64,000 nt of DNA from Candidatus Scalindua sp. (GCA_021776915.1 JAIQZU010000033.1:104184-168183), one strand, 5' to 3'; shown: positions 36,275-45,990, counted from the stretch's first letter. Program-made: numbers and translations. Notes: generated from the sequence alone by a model not told the origin.

Positions 36275-37876
36275 ATGAAATATCCTGAAAATGAGAGATT
36301 TACCGTACACTATATTATTACTGTTAATGATGATAGAAGTATTGAAGAACATGCATCAGACATTACGCTTGAACAAACCGTAGAAGTACCAATGGATTGT
36401 ATCCCGAAGAAACATTTTGAAGACGGTATAATCGGAAAAATTGAGAACATACAGCCTATTGAAAAAAAATCGAACCAATTTAAAGTATCCATAAGCTATC
36501 GTGCTGATATTACGGGATTCAGCATTCCACAGTTTTTTAACGTCCTTTTTGGAAACATTTCCTTAAAAAACAATATTAAGGTTTCAGACATTACCTTCAC
36601 CGACTCTTTCCGTTCTGTCTTTAAAGGGCCAAATTACGGAATTGATGGAATAAGGAAATTACTGGGAGTTTATGGGCGTGCCCTTGCCTGCTCTGCCCTT
36701 AAGCCAATGGGGATTACAATTAATAAATTGTCAAGTATGGCCGCCCTGCTTGCTAAAGGCGGTATAGATTTAATTAAGGACGACCACGGTATTTCAAATC
36801 AGGAATTCCACCCTTTTAAGGAGAGAGTAAGCAGTTGCCAGGAGGCGGTGGAAAAAGTAAATGCAGGCAGAGAACGCCAAACACTCTATTTTCCGATGGT
36901 CTCTGGTAGATTTGAAGAAATTGAGGAACAGGTTCAACATGCTATAAAAGAGGGTATAAGGGGTATTCTTATTGCCCCAATGCTTGTCGGTGTGGATACT
37001 GTCAGGTATATTGCCGGCAAATACAATCTGATTATAATGGCCCACCCTGCCCTTACAGGCACTCATTTCCATGATCCAAGTCACGGTATAGCACCTTCAG
37101 TCTTCCTGGGAACTCTTTTCCGTATGTTGGGCGCCGATATTTCTGTTTTTCCTCATGCCGGCGGAAGATTTCATTTTACAGAACAGGATTGTATCTCAAT
37201 TGCAAACTCCCTTCGTTGTGCCAATGGTTCCTGGAAGAGTTCTTTTCCCTGTCTGGCCGGTGGTATCAATATTAATCGGGTCGCTGAGATTACAAAACTA
37301 TATGACACTGATACTGTTTTCTTGATTGGCGGTTCTCTGATGCAACACTCTGCTGATATTTCCCATGCAACTGGTGTTTTTATGAAAAAGATTAAATCTA
37401 TGTTTAATGAGAAACTCTGCCCACCTGAAGAACTCCTCGCATCATCCTGTGAAATACCATCAGCGACTGATCAGAGTATAACTCCACCTCTTATGAAATT
37501 TGAAAACTTTAAATGGTCAGGACGTTATATTGAAGAATATAAAACTGGTCCAGGATTGAGTTTCAGTGGTATTAACCGGCAGGAACTTATCGGCAAATTT
37601 GGTGAAAAAACATCCTTTGGCCTGCGATATTTTGAAATTCAACGGGATGGTTATTCCAGTCTCGAAAAACATGTTCACGAACACGTAATCATAGGAATTC
37701 GTGGTAATGGGATTCTTATTAAAGGAGAATCATCATTTAATATCTCAGTCAATGACATTGCCTACGTTTCCCCCTTTGAGAAACATCAACTTCGTAATGA
37801 AGGAAAGGAGCCTTTTGGGTTTTTTTGTATAGTAGATCATAAACGTGACAAACCGGTTGTAGTCAATGATGAATAA
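36275..37876 (+). CDS. RuBisCO-like protein (form IV) with C-terminal cupin domain
   Basis: 533 residues from ATG 36275, chosen because GAGGAG lies five bases upstream (an in-frame ATG exists at 36263). Residues 1-400 follow the RuBisCO large-subunit fold: A-L-K-P-M-G (Lys143, equivalent to Lys175), G-G-I-D-L-I-K-D-D-H (Lys168, Asp170; the last metal ligand Glu is replaced by His171), A-H-P-A-L (His257), F-P-H-A-G-G-R (His294) and the phosphate loop G-G-S-L-M-Q-H. Carboxylase activity is therefore unlikely; enolase- or isomerase-type chemistry, as in other form IV proteins, is expected. Residues about 448-525 form a cupin with H-V-H-E-H (466-470) and a later His504 as probable metal ligands. 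Such a fusion is not one I know to be described. No salvage genes for methionine are nearby. Confidence 0.85.
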   Translation: MKYPENERFTVHYIITVNDDRSIEEHASDITLEQTVEVPMDCIPKKHFEDGIIGKIENIQPIEKKSNQFKVSISYRADITGFSIPQFFNVLFGNISLKNNIKVSDITFTDSFRSVFKGPNYGIDGIRKLLGVYGRALACSALKPMGITINKLSSMAALLAKGGIDLIKDDHGISNQEFHPFKERVSSCQEAVEKVNAGRERQTLYFPMVSGRFEEIEEQVQHAIKEGIRGILIAPMLVGVDTVRYIAGKYNLIIMAHPALTGTHFHDPSHGIAPSVFLGTLFRMLGADISVFPHAGGRFHFTEQDCISIANSLRCANGSWKSSFPCLAGGININRVAEITKLYDTDTVFLIGGSLMQHSADISHATGVFMKKIKSMFNEKLCPPEELLASSCEIPSATDQSITPPLMKFENFKWSGRYIEEYKTGPGLSFSGINRQELIGKFGEKTSFGLRYFEIQRDGYSSLEKHVHEHVIIGIRGNGILIKGESSFNISVNDIAYVSPFEKHQLRNEGKEPFGFFCIVDHKRDKPVVVNDE

Positions 37877-38122
37877 TTTGCTTTTAAAACCGCAAAAACA
37901 CACATAAACTTCTAAATCCATCTTTAATCATTTTTCAAGAACATAATTAAGAATCTCGATTCGTAAGGTAGCAACCAGTCATAATTCATATTTTTTTCTG
38001 TAATATTTCTAAATTATCTCTATAATATGTAGCTTAATATTTTGTAGCGGACGTGTGTACCACGGAATTTACTAAAGAATACAGTTTTCAGAAAATTTAT
38101 CTCTTATTAACCAAGCGCAGTA

Positions 38123-38135
38123 AAGGCCAGGCCTT
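38123..38135. promoter_or_regulatory. Short palindrome in the bipA leader
   Basis: AAGGCC-A-GGCCTT lies about 30 bases upstream of the bipA start. It may be a small hairpin in the leader or an operator; chance cannot be excluded. Confidence 0.25.
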
Positions 38136-38166
38136 AAGCTAGACAAAGAAACGGAAAAAAGGAATC

Positions 38167-39978
38167 GTGGAAATAAAGAATATCAGAAACATCGCCATCA
38201 TCGCCCATGTAGACCATGGTAAGACAACTCTAGTTGATCAAATGTTAAAACAGACCGGAGTCTTTCGCTCAAACCAGCAGGTTGTTGAACGAGTAATGGA
38301 TTCACAAGATCAGGAAAGAGAACGCGGCATAACCATAGTCGCAAAGAACTTTTCAATCCAATACAAAGGAATTAAACTGAATATTATTGACACACCGGGT
38401 CATACAGACTTTGGAGGTGAAGTGGAACGCACTTTAAAAATGGCAGAAGGCGTTTTGCTCCTGGTGGATGCTTACGAAGGCCCTATGCCACAGACGAGAT
38501 ACGTACTACAGAAGGCGTTAGGCTATCACCTCAAACCTATTGTAGTAATCAACAAAATTGACAGGCCTGAGGGGCGGCCAAATGAAGTACTTGATGAAGT
38601 ATTTGACTTGTTTGTAGACCTAAAAGCTGATGATAACCAGTTGGACTTTACCGTAGTATACGCCAGCGCCAGAGATGGATATGCAAAGCTTGAAGTGGAA
38701 CAGGAAAGCAATGATTTGACTCCACTACTGGATGCTATTATAAAACACATCCCTCCGCCAACGGCAAATCCGGACGAACCATTTCAGATGCTTGTACAGG
38801 CGCTCGATTACAACGATTACGTAGGCAGGATAGGAATCGGCAAGATTGTAAATGGGAGTATAAATTCCGGCAGTAATGTAGCATGGCTCAAAAGGAGTGG
38901 AGAAAAGCGTAATGAAAGAATAGGAGAAATCTTTTCTTTCTCCGGTTTGGGACGGGAAAGTGTAAAGGAAGCGACTGCCGGTGACATTGTAGCCGTTACA
39001 GGAATAGAAAATGTTGAAATTGGCGACACTCTGGCAGACACAAATGACCCTAAACCGCTTCCCATCATAAGTATTGATGAACCTACATTATCAATGCTGT
39101 TTTCAGTAAATAATTCCCCATTTGCAGGCCAGGACGGGAAATACGTAACAAGCCGTAATCTGAGGGAAAGGTTATATAGAGAATTACGTTCAAATGTCTC
39201 ATTAAAAGTGCACGATACTAACTCCAGCGAGTCGTTTCATGTAGCGGGGAGAGGATTGCTGCATCTGTCTGTTTTGATTGAGAATATGAGGAGAGAAGGA
39301 TATGAACTGCAGGTCTCAAAACCAAAAGTTATATATAAGGAAATTAATGGGAAAAAGACCGAACCCGTAGAGCTCCTTGTAATTGATGTATCAAAAGAAT
39401 TCGACGGGCAGGTTATTTCATTGCTTGGATCCAGAAGGGGAGAAATGCTGAATATGCGGGAAAGCAACGGACGGATAAATTTTGAGTTCAAGCTTCCTTC
39501 ACGTGGATTAGTTGGGTTAAGACTAAGGCTTCTCAGTTCCACACAGGGAACTGCCATCATGTATCACAACTTTTACGAATACGAATATTTCAAGGGAGAC
39601 ATTCCACACCGATCTCAGGGCGTCATAGTCTCTATGTCAAATGGAGTTGTGATGGCATATGCCCTTGATGGCTTACGTGACCGCGGGGTTATGTTTGCCA
39701 AACCTGGAGACAAAGTTTACGAAGGCATGATCGTTGGTGAACACTGTGAACAAAATGACATTGCCGTAAATGTATGTCGCGCCAAAAAGGCTACAAATAT
39801 GAGATCTGCTACGGCAGACAAGGCAATTAAACTCTCACCTCCCAGGGATTTGACGCTGGAAATGGCGCTGGAATACATTGAAGATGACGAGTTGATAGAG
39901 ATTACGCCTAAAACCTTTCGTCTCAGAAAAAAATTATTGAGGGAACATGATCGTAAGCGTCAGAAAACGGCGGCATAA
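38167..39978 (+). CDS. bipA: Ribosome-associated GTPase BipA/TypA
   Basis: 603 residues, the usual length. GTPase motifs: A-H-V-D-H-G-K-T-T-L at 13-22, R-G-I-T-I at about 54-58, D-T-P-G-H-T-D-F at 77-84 and N-K-I-D at 130-133. EF-G-like domains follow, and the TypA-specific C-terminal domain ends in basic K-R-Q-K. BipA binds the 70S ribosome and helps 50S assembly and stress adaptation. Starts with GTG; AAAAAAGGAA precedes it. The gene stands alone between the RuBisCO-like gene and the biotin-ligase operon. Confidence 0.95.
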   Translation: MEIKNIRNIAIIAHVDHGKTTLVDQMLKQTGVFRSNQQVVERVMDSQDQERERGITIVAKNFSIQYKGIKLNIIDTPGHTDFGGEVERTLKMAEGVLLLVDAYEGPMPQTRYVLQKALGYHLKPIVVINKIDRPEGRPNEVLDEVFDLFVDLKADDNQLDFTVVYASARDGYAKLEVEQESNDLTPLLDAIIKHIPPPTANPDEPFQMLVQALDYNDYVGRIGIGKIVNGSINSGSNVAWLKRSGEKRNERIGEIFSFSGLGRESVKEATAGDIVAVTGIENVEIGDTLADTNDPKPLPIISIDEPTLSMLFSVNNSPFAGQDGKYVTSRNLRERLYRELRSNVSLKVHDTNSSESFHVAGRGLLHLSVLIENMRREGYELQVSKPKVIYKEINGKKTEPVELLVIDVSKEFDGQVISLLGSRRGEMLNMRESNGRINFEFKLPSRGLVGLRLRLLSSTQGTAIMYHNFYEYEYFKGDIPHRSQGVIVSMSNGVVMAYALDGLRDRGVMFAKPGDKVYEGMIVGEHCEQNDIAVNVCRAKKATNMRSATADKAIKLSPPRDLTLEMALEYIEDDELIEITPKTFRLRKKLLREHDRKRQKTAA

Positions 39979-40179
39979 ATACTTAAATAGAATTTTACAT
40001 TCTGTTGCTAAAAGCTACTATCCCCCCCCTGAATTCTGAAGGCTTAAATTAATTCTGGACATGGTTAGCCTCTCTTTCGAGAGGATTCCAGAATTGGAAT
40101 CCCGCCAGGGCGGACGTGGAATCCTCTCGAAAGAGAGGTCTGTCTCCTGATCTTTGTCCTAAAGGATGATGACACTTTT
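39979..40179. other. Intergenic region with palindromic element
   Basis: This gap holds a poly-C tract near 40021-40028 and the palindromic repeat at 40069-40138. No gene. Confidence 0.5.
40069..40138. repeat. Dispersed palindromic element, copy A
   Basis: CCTCTCTTTCGAGAGGATTC and its reverse complement flank a centre that includes CGCCAGGGCGG. The same arms, without the GC-rich centre, occur at 59012-59059, and both copies are followed by TCTGTC. The transcript would fold into a very stable hairpin. Confidence 0.8.
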
Positions 40180-40980
40180 ATGGAAAAAGAGCTGAAACCA
40201 GAAATCATTAAGCCTGACGGAGCGGTGTACACAATTTACAAGTACGCTGAATTGGATTCAACCAATGAATTTTTAAGACACCATTGTTCAACCCTGGCGG
40301 ATTACTCGGTTATTTGGGCCAATGAGCAAACGCATGGGAGGGGACGCTTTACACGGGTATGGAATTCTGTACCCGGCCAGGATCTCACATTCTCAATCCT
40401 GTTGCCGCTTACGTCACTGGAAGAGAAACTCAGGCAAAATATTACACAGATTGCAGCTCTTTCTGTTACTCAGTTGCTGGAAGTTTACGGTTTGAAACCA
40501 TCTGTAAAATGGCCAAATGACGTGCTTGTACATGGAAAAAAAATATCAGGGATACTGTGTGAAATTGTTAAATCTAAAAATAATGTATACGGGATACTGG
40601 GAATAGGCCTTAACGTCAACAGTATGGAGGAATTCCTCGCCTTCATAGGCATTCCTGCCACATCGCTTCGCTGCGAGTTGCGCCACAAAGTTATACGGCT
40701 TAATCTGTTCAAAAAACTCCTTGAAACAATAATTAATTGCTTTAGTGTACTTTGCCAGAGCGGTTTTACACAAAACCGCATGGAGTTAAAGAAAAGATTG
40801 GCATTTGTAAACGAACAAATCATTTTTACAGACGTAAAACAGGAATCATATTCAGGAAGAATAATTGACCTGAATGACGATGGAACATTGCTTTTTGAAT
40901 GCGAGAAACGAGGTATTATCAGTCTCAACTCCGGAGAAATAACTTTTAATAATTTATACCTTAAAAGGGATTATCAATGA
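40180..40980 (+). CDS. birA: Biotin-protein ligase (no DNA-binding domain)
   Basis: 266 residues; the catalytic and C-terminal SH3-like domains are present but the N-terminal helix-turn-helix of bifunctional BirA is absent, so it is a ligase without repressor function. Signatures: L-D-S-T-N-E-F near 26, Q-T-H-G-R-G-R-F-T-R-V-W near 49-59 (biotinyl-AMP loop), and V-K-W-P-N-D-V-L-V-H-G-K-K-I-S-G-I-L-C-E near 108-127. It attaches biotin to the acceptor Lys of the decarboxylase subunit encoded two genes downstream. Its TGA overlaps the oadG ATG, so they are co-translated. Confidence 0.95.
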   Translation: MEKELKPEIIKPDGAVYTIYKYAELDSTNEFLRHHCSTLADYSVIWANEQTHGRGRFTRVWNSVPGQDLTFSILLPLTSLEEKLRQNITQIAALSVTQLLEVYGLKPSVKWPNDVLVHGKKISGILCEIVKSKNNVYGILGIGLNVNSMEEFLAFIGIPATSLRCELRHKVIRLNLFKKLLETIINCFSVLCQSGFTQNRMELKKRLAFVNEQIIFTDVKQESYSGRIIDLNDDGTLLFECEKRGIISLNSGEITFNNLYLKRDYQ

Positions 40981-41225
40981 TCGGCAATACAGTTATGCTT
41001 ATGTTTGTTGGTATGACCGTTGTGTTCATTTTTCTTGTGCTTTTGAACATGGCGATATCTTTGCTTGCATATTGTACCAGTGAGCATACCCGTAAGGAAG
41101 AAATGGCGCTGGCCGAAGAAGAGTTTGCACGTAGGATCAAGAAAAAGAAAAGTATTGACACAGGAGGCATCAACACACAAACTGCAGTGATATCAGCCGC
41201 CGTTCATGCATTCAGAAGCGCTTGA
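40977..41225 (+). CDS. Oxaloacetate decarboxylase gamma-type subunit (OadG family)
   Basis: 82 residues: one N-terminal membrane helix (residues about 3-31, containing V-G-M-T-V-V-F-I-F-L-V-L) followed by a charged helix rich in E and K, the OadG/LbfG plan. This subunit anchors the carboxyltransferase subunit to the membrane beta subunit in biotin-dependent sodium pumps. It overlaps birA by four bases and is followed by the alpha and beta subunit genes. Confidence 0.85.
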   Translation: MIGNTVMLMFVGMTVVFIFLVLLNMAISLLAYCTSEHTRKEEMALAEEEFARRIKKKKSIDTGGINTQTAVISAAVHAFRSA

Positions 41226-41310
41226 GTATCATTATTGATGAGCCTTTTATAAAATTAAATTCGGTTTTCTAGTCTAAGGTAATATAAACTTAATTGAAAG
41301 GGTAATTATT

Positions 41311-43092
41311 GTGAAAAAAGTCAGGTTCATGGACACTTCATTCAGGGATGGATTCCAGTCTGTTTTTGGTGCACGTGTGCTTACTCAGGATTTCATGCCT
41401 GCTGTAGAGGCTGCTGTAGAAGCAGGAATTACTCATATGGAGGCGGGTGGCGGCGCCAGATTTCAATCTCTTTTCTTTTACTGCAACGAATCGGCTTTTC
41501 ACATGATGGATACATTCAGGAAGATTGCCGGACCGGATGCCAATCTCCAAACACTAGCCAGAGGTATTAACGTTGTAGCCCTGTCACAATCGCCAAAAGA
41601 TATTATCAAGCTTCATGCTACCCTCTTTAAGAAACATGGTATGACTACTATACGCAACTTTGACGCTCTCAATGACATTCAAAACCTTGAGTATTCAGGC
41701 GAGTGTATTACTGAAGCAGGTCTTCACCACCAGGTGTGCATAACGCTGATGGACCTGCCTGAAGAGTGTGAAGAAGCCCATACCGCCGAATTTTATCTGC
41801 ACCGCCTGAAAACAATTCTGGATTCAGGGCTTCCATATGATTCTATATGTTTTAAGGATGCAAGCGGCACTGCTAATCCACAGAAGGTGTATGATACAAT
41901 TAAGGGCGCAAGAAAGCTTCTGGGAGACGATGCGCTGCTCTGGTACCATACCCACGATACTGCCGGAGTCGGCGTAGCCTGCTATCTGGGCGCAATTGAG
42001 GGAGGAGCGACAAAAAACAACAATTTTGGCATTGACCTTGCAAAAAGCCCGGTTTGTGGAGGTACAAGCCAGCCTGACATTATTTCAATGTGGCATGCAC
42101 TTAAAGGTATGGAGTGGACGATTGATGTAAATATAATGAAGATTGTCGAGGCTGAAACGGTCTTTGAAGAGTGTATGAAGGACTATTTTATTCCAATAGA
42201 AGCAAAACAGGTGTCTCCAATCATACCGCTTTCACCAATGCCGGGCGGAGCGCTTACCGCAAATACCATGATGATGCGTGATACCGGAACACTTCATCTT
42301 TATCCTCAGGTGATTAAGGAGATGACTGAAGTCGTCAAGAAGGGTGGATTCGCTACATCGGTTACACCTGTATCGCAGTTCTATTTTCAGCAGGCCTATG
42401 CGAATGTAACCCTGGGTAAATGGAAAAAAATTACGCAAGGTTACGGCGACATGGTGCTTGGTTATTTTGGCAGAACTCCTTCAAAACCGGACCCGGAAAT
42501 CGTAAAACTTGCGGAGAAACAATTGGGCAAAAAGCCATTCGATGGCCATCCACTGGAAATCCTTGAACCCGGAATCCCGGAGGCCACAAAGATACTTCAG
42601 GAAAACAAGTTAGAGGTTACAGATGAAAATATTTTCATTGCGTACGCCTGTGGTGAAAAAGGCATTGAGTTTCTGCAGGGAAAAATGAAAGAGAATATCA
42701 GGAAAATCTCTCAGAAAACTGAAGCCGAAGCCTCTCCTGTGCAGGCCGCCGGTGCAAAAGGTCCAGGAAATTATACTGTTACTGTTGATGGAAAATCATT
42801 TAATGTGAGCGTTGCCGAGGGCGCCGGCACTGTCCAGGCAACCGCACAAGCCCCATCTGCACCTGTGTTAACTATTAAAGGTGAACCGGTTGTTGCCAGC
42901 ATGCCGGGATCAGTTACGCATATTGAAGCGGGAGCGGGAGATACGGTAAAGGAAGGAGAAACTATTCTTGTCCTTGAGGCAATGAAAATGGAGTCTCCGG
43001 TCAAGGCTCCAAAAGACTGCAAAATCATTGCAATAGAAGTAGCAGTTGGTGATAACGTGAAGAATGGCGACACGCTCGCTATGATAGAATAA
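41311..43092 (+). CDS. Biotin-dependent decarboxylase alpha subunit (carboxyltransferase plus biotin carrier)
   Basis: 593 residues. Residues 1-290 form the HMGL-like TIM barrel of carboxyltransferases: M-D-T-S-F-R-D-G-F-Q-S at 7-17 (metal-binding Asp), F-K-D-A-S-G near 188 and W-Y-H-T-H-D-T-A-G near 213 (His-x-His metal ligands). The conserved C-terminal linker domain follows. The biotinyl domain carries E-A-M-K-M with acceptor Lys559 near the end. It transfers CO2 from a carboxylic acid, oxaloacetate or similar, to biotin. GTG start with GAAAGGG ahead. Between gamma and beta subunit genes in one operon with birA. The first motif is D-T-S-F-R-D-G-F-Q where classical OadA has L-R-D-A-H-Q, so the substrate should be treated as open. 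Confidence 0.85.
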   Translation: MKKVRFMDTSFRDGFQSVFGARVLTQDFMPAVEAAVEAGITHMEAGGGARFQSLFFYCNESAFHMMDTFRKIAGPDANLQTLARGINVVALSQSPKDIIKLHATLFKKHGMTTIRNFDALNDIQNLEYSGECITEAGLHHQVCITLMDLPEECEEAHTAEFYLHRLKTILDSGLPYDSICFKDASGTANPQKVYDTIKGARKLLGDDALLWYHTHDTAGVGVACYLGAIEGGATKNNNFGIDLAKSPVCGGTSQPDIISMWHALKGMEWTIDVNIMKIVEAETVFEECMKDYFIPIEAKQVSPIIPLSPMPGGALTANTMMMRDTGTLHLYPQVIKEMTEVVKKGGFATSVTPVSQFYFQQAYANVTLGKWKKITQGYGDMVLGYFGRTPSKPDPEIVKLAEKQLGKKPFDGHPLEILEPGIPEATKILQENKLEVTDENIFIAYACGEKGIEFLQGKMKENIRKISQKTEAEASPVQAAGAKGPGNYTVTVDGKSFNVSVAEGAGTVQATAQAPSAPVLTIKGEPVVASMPGSVTHIEAGAGDTVKEGETILVLEAMKMESPVKAPKDCKIIAIEVAVGDNVKNGDTLAMIE

Positions 43093-43182
43093 GTGCCTTT
43101 TCTTGTTATTTTATGTTAATTATCTGCGGATATCCCTGCCCGACGTGTCTTTTGGCAGGTACGTCCTGATAACTTGATTATT

Positions 43183-44733
43183 ATGCGAATAACCTCATTT
43201 CTATTTATTACATTCTTTTCACTGGTATGTACAGTAAAGGCACAGGAATTCTTTACATCTTCCCAGGATGTTGTAACCCTGACGGCGCCGTCAGATATCA
43301 CTTTGGTAGAAGTATCGATAAAAAACGGCGCTGAGTTTCAGATAGGAGACAAGGTCAAATCAGGAGATTTTCTTGCCCTTTTTATGGACAGTAACCATAA
43401 CAAAATTACCGTTACCTCCGGTATAACAGGAGAAATCACATATATCAATGAAGCCTTTTACCGAATTTACAGATCGATACCTGCCGGAACAACACTTCTT
43501 GTGTTAAAGAAACAGGATATTATTGTCCAATCTACAGAAAGCGAAAAAGATGCCGGTGAACTCTCCTTTGCCAGGGTTTTCAGAAATCTGGTGGAAAGCA
43601 CAGGTCTGTATGCACTGATCTTCAACAATGCTATAAACTGGACAGAAGGTGTGGGCAGAGTGTTCATGATTGGTGTCGGTTTTCTTCTCATATATCTCGG
43701 TATTTCCAGACAGTTTGAACCACTTCTATTAATCCCAATTGGAATGGGAGCTGTTCTTTGCAACATTCCTCTTGCCTTTATCAATGACGAAGGTGGAATA
43801 ATTCGATATGTGTATGATGCGGGTATAAAGACAGGTATTTTCCCACTCATTATCTTTATGGGAGTTGGCGCTATGACTGACTTTGGACCGTTGCTCGCGA
43901 ATCCCCGTACCACACTACTCGGAGCGGCGGCCCAGTTTGGCATTTTTTCAACCCTGATCGGAGCTATACTCCTGACCAAATACATTCCCGGTATAGACTT
44001 TTCTCTCAAGGATGCTTCATCTATCGCCATAATCGGAGGCGCAGACGGGCCGACTTCGATCTTTCTGGCCTCAAAACTAAGCCCGAGACTGCTTGGCTCC
44101 ATTGCCGTTGCGGCCTATTCATATATGGCGCTGGTTCCAATAATTCAGCCCCCTATCATGAAACTGTTTACCACTAAAAGTGAACGCAGGATCAAGATGT
44201 CACAGCTCAGATATGTATCTCAACGGGAGAAAATTATTTTCCCTATAGTTGTCATCGTTCTCTGTGCATTGCTGCTTCCGTCAGCGGCGCCACTTATCGG
44301 CTTCCTGATGTTTGGAAATCTTATGCGCGAATCCGGCGTGGTCAAGCGATTGAGTGATACGACACAAAATGCACTTATCAATATAGTTACGATTTTTCTT
44401 GGCCTTGGAGTTGGGAGTAAGCTATCTGCAGACAAGTTTCTTAACCTTGAGACGCTCGGTATTATTGTGCTCGGTCTTTTTGCATTTTCTTTCGGCACCG
44501 CATCCGGCGTCATCATGGCAAAAATCATGAATTTCTTCTCAACCAGTAAGATCAATCCCCTTATCGGGTCTGCCGGTGTCTCAGCTGTTCCCATGGCAGC
44601 CAGGGTCTCCAACAAGGTAGGACTGGACGAGGACCCTCATAATTTCCTGCTTATGCATGCAATGGGCCCAAATGTTGCGGGTGTAATTGGTTCTGCCGTT
44701 GCCGCCGGAGTACTTCTTGCCGTATTCTTATAA
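43183..44733 (+). CDS. Sodium-ion-translocating decarboxylase beta subunit with extra N-terminal lipoyl-like domain
   Basis: 516 residues from ATG 43183 (TTG 43174 is also in frame). Residues 1-20 are a signal peptide ending near V-K-A-Q. Residues about 37-112 look like a biotinyl/lipoyl barrel-sandwich domain ([15 protein letters not shown], then S-G-D-F-L-A-L-F), but the place of E-A-M-K-M is taken by D-S-N-H-N-K, so it should not be biotinylated. Residues about 145-516 are the OadB/GcdB membrane protein with [11 protein letters not shown] (essential Asp at 288) and G-N-L-M-R-E-S-G-V. It decarboxylates carboxybiotin and pumps Na+. The N-terminal domain would sit on the outer side, which is unusual. 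Confidence 0.85.
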   Translation: MRITSFLFITFFSLVCTVKAQEFFTSSQDVVTLTAPSDITLVEVSIKNGAEFQIGDKVKSGDFLALFMDSNHNKITVTSGITGEITYINEAFYRIYRSIPAGTTLLVLKKQDIIVQSTESEKDAGELSFARVFRNLVESTGLYALIFNNAINWTEGVGRVFMIGVGFLLIYLGISRQFEPLLLIPIGMGAVLCNIPLAFINDEGGIIRYVYDAGIKTGIFPLIIFMGVGAMTDFGPLLANPRTTLLGAAAQFGIFSTLIGAILLTKYIPGIDFSLKDASSIAIIGGADGPTSIFLASKLSPRLLGSIAVAAYSYMALVPIIQPPIMKLFTTKSERRIKMSQLRYVSQREKIIFPIVVIVLCALLLPSAAPLIGFLMFGNLMRESGVVKRLSDTTQNALINIVTIFLGLGVGSKLSADKFLNLETLGIIVLGLFAFSFGTASGVIMAKIMNFFSTSKINPLIGSAGVSAVPMAARVSNKVGLDEDPHNFLLMHAMGPNVAGVIGSAVAAGVLLAVFL

Positions 44734-44741
44734 ACCACACA

Positions 44742-45230
44742 CTAATCTTTCTTCTTATATTTTACATGGCAATCATCACACGTTTGCTGCAATTTTTCGT
44801 ATTCTATATTCAACTTGACCATTTCTCTTGATTCTGACGCCTCTACCACTGCAAGTGATTGGAAATGAAATGAAGTATCCAGCAAAATAAAATCCTTTGG
44901 CAATTCCACCTTCCTCTTGCCTGTAAAGATTAAAGGTGAAGTATTCTTGAGCAACATGGCGTATTTACTTATGTCATCCCAATTTTGACTTTCGATTGCA
45001 ATTGCCAATGCATCATCATATTCATCAAGAAACTTCATATGCATCCTGAATTTAGACGCACTTTCATAAAGAACATTTTCCTCTTCGTCTATTGCCGGTA
45101 AAACCATATTGTCTTCATTGCTAACCACTTCATCCTCTGGCATCTCAACACTCTTCTTCGATCCGCTAGATAACATAAAAAGCGGCATAAGTATAAATAT
45201 CATGATTACGATGATCCAAAATCCTTTCAT
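44742..45230 (-). CDS. Membrane-anchored monoheme c-type cytochrome
   Basis: 162 residues. An N-terminal membrane anchor (F-W-I-I-V-I-M-I-F-I-L) is followed by an acidic linker, then a four-helix-like region and a C-terminal heme site C-D-D-C-H followed by V-K-Y-K-K-K. Heme near the C-terminus of a helical bundle recalls cytochrome c-prime, so ligand sensing or electron shuttling is possible. AAGGAAAG precedes the ATG. It is convergent with the decarboxylase operon, ending eight bases from oadB's stop. The partner is unknown. Confidence 0.75.
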   Translation of the reverse strand: MKGFWIIVIMIFILMPLFMLSSGSKKSVEMPEDEVVSNEDNMVLPAIDEEENVLYESASKFRMHMKFLDEYDDALAIAIESQNWDDISKYAMLLKNTSPLIFTGKRKVELPKDFILLDTSFHFQSLAVVEASESREMVKLNIEYEKLQQTCDDCHVKYKKKD

Positions 45231-45450
45231 ACTCTTTCCTTACCTTTCTTAAACAATTCCCACACGTCATTATAGTTGCTCAACCATTTAATATATTCCT
45301 GTAACCAGAGATATACCTGCACATTATACAAATATTTCAGTAAACCAACTATAAACTTATCTCCAAAATAGTATGTCCATTTGAAAACAGTGTAATTTTC
45401 CAAAATTTATGCTAAACTATCTTTACTAAAGTATCAGAGGGAAACGTATT

Positions 45451-45825
45451 ATGTCAATATTTAAAGTATCTTCAAGAAAAGAACAGGCACTTCTGCAGCG
45501 AATGAAAGAACTGAATATTTGTGAAGACGATATTGAGGAAACGTTTATCCGTGCTTCCGGCCCTGGAGGCCAGAAGACAAACAAGACATCTTCCTGTGTA
45601 AGCCTTCGTCATATCCCTACAAACATAATAGTAAAATGCCAGCGTGAACGTTCTCAAGCTCTCAATCGATTTCTTGCGCGCCGTCACCTTTTAGATCAAA
45701 TAGAACGCATTCAGAAAGGATACGTCAAGGAAGAAAGTCTGCGCATTGAAAAGATCAGGAATCGTAAGAGAATAAGGGCAAAACGTGTAAAAGAGAAAAA
45801 GACAGCTTCAAAAACCAGGCAATAA
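45451..45825 (+). CDS. ArfB-like peptidyl-tRNA hydrolase (class I release-factor domain)
   Basis: 124 residues. The catalytic G-P-G-G-Q-K-T-N-K-T motif is at 48-57, within the release-factor domain; codon-recognition domains of RF1/RF2 are missing and the C-terminus is strongly basic (R-N-R-K-R-I-R-A-K-R-V-K-E-K-K). That is the plan of ArfB/YaeJ, which frees stalled ribosomes by hydrolysing peptidyl-tRNA with its tail in the mRNA channel. GAGGGAAA precedes the ATG. Monocistronic. Confidence 0.85.
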   Translation: MSIFKVSSRKEQALLQRMKELNICEDDIEETFIRASGPGGQKTNKTSSCVSLRHIPTNIIVKCQRERSQALNRFLARRHLLDQIERIQKGYVKEESLRIEKIRNRKRIRAKRVKEKKTASKTRQ

Positions 45826-45959
45826 GAAGCAAAAGAAAACAATGACAGCCAGGAAAAAGCAGTCGATTATGACGGTTAATATACTGTGAGTACCCCTATA
45901 ACGGAGTTGCTATAAAAGTCTTGCATAATTCTCATTTGAATATATAATTTTTTATCCTA

Positions 45960-45990
45960 TTGACAGTCAGAATCGCTTACCCTGTATACT
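45960..45990 (+). promoter_or_regulatory. Possible sigma-70 promoter upstream of the PEGA locus
   Basis: TTGACA (45960-45965) and TATACT (45985-45990) are separated by 19 bases, two more than ideal. It lies 33 bases before the small frame at 46023 and could drive the giant gene. Confidence 0.35.

Noticed and set aside
36275..37876. Genuine carbon-fixing RuBisCO
   Set aside because: The metal-ligand Glu after K-D-D is His, and loop 6 lacks the catalytic Lys context, so carboxylation is not expected.
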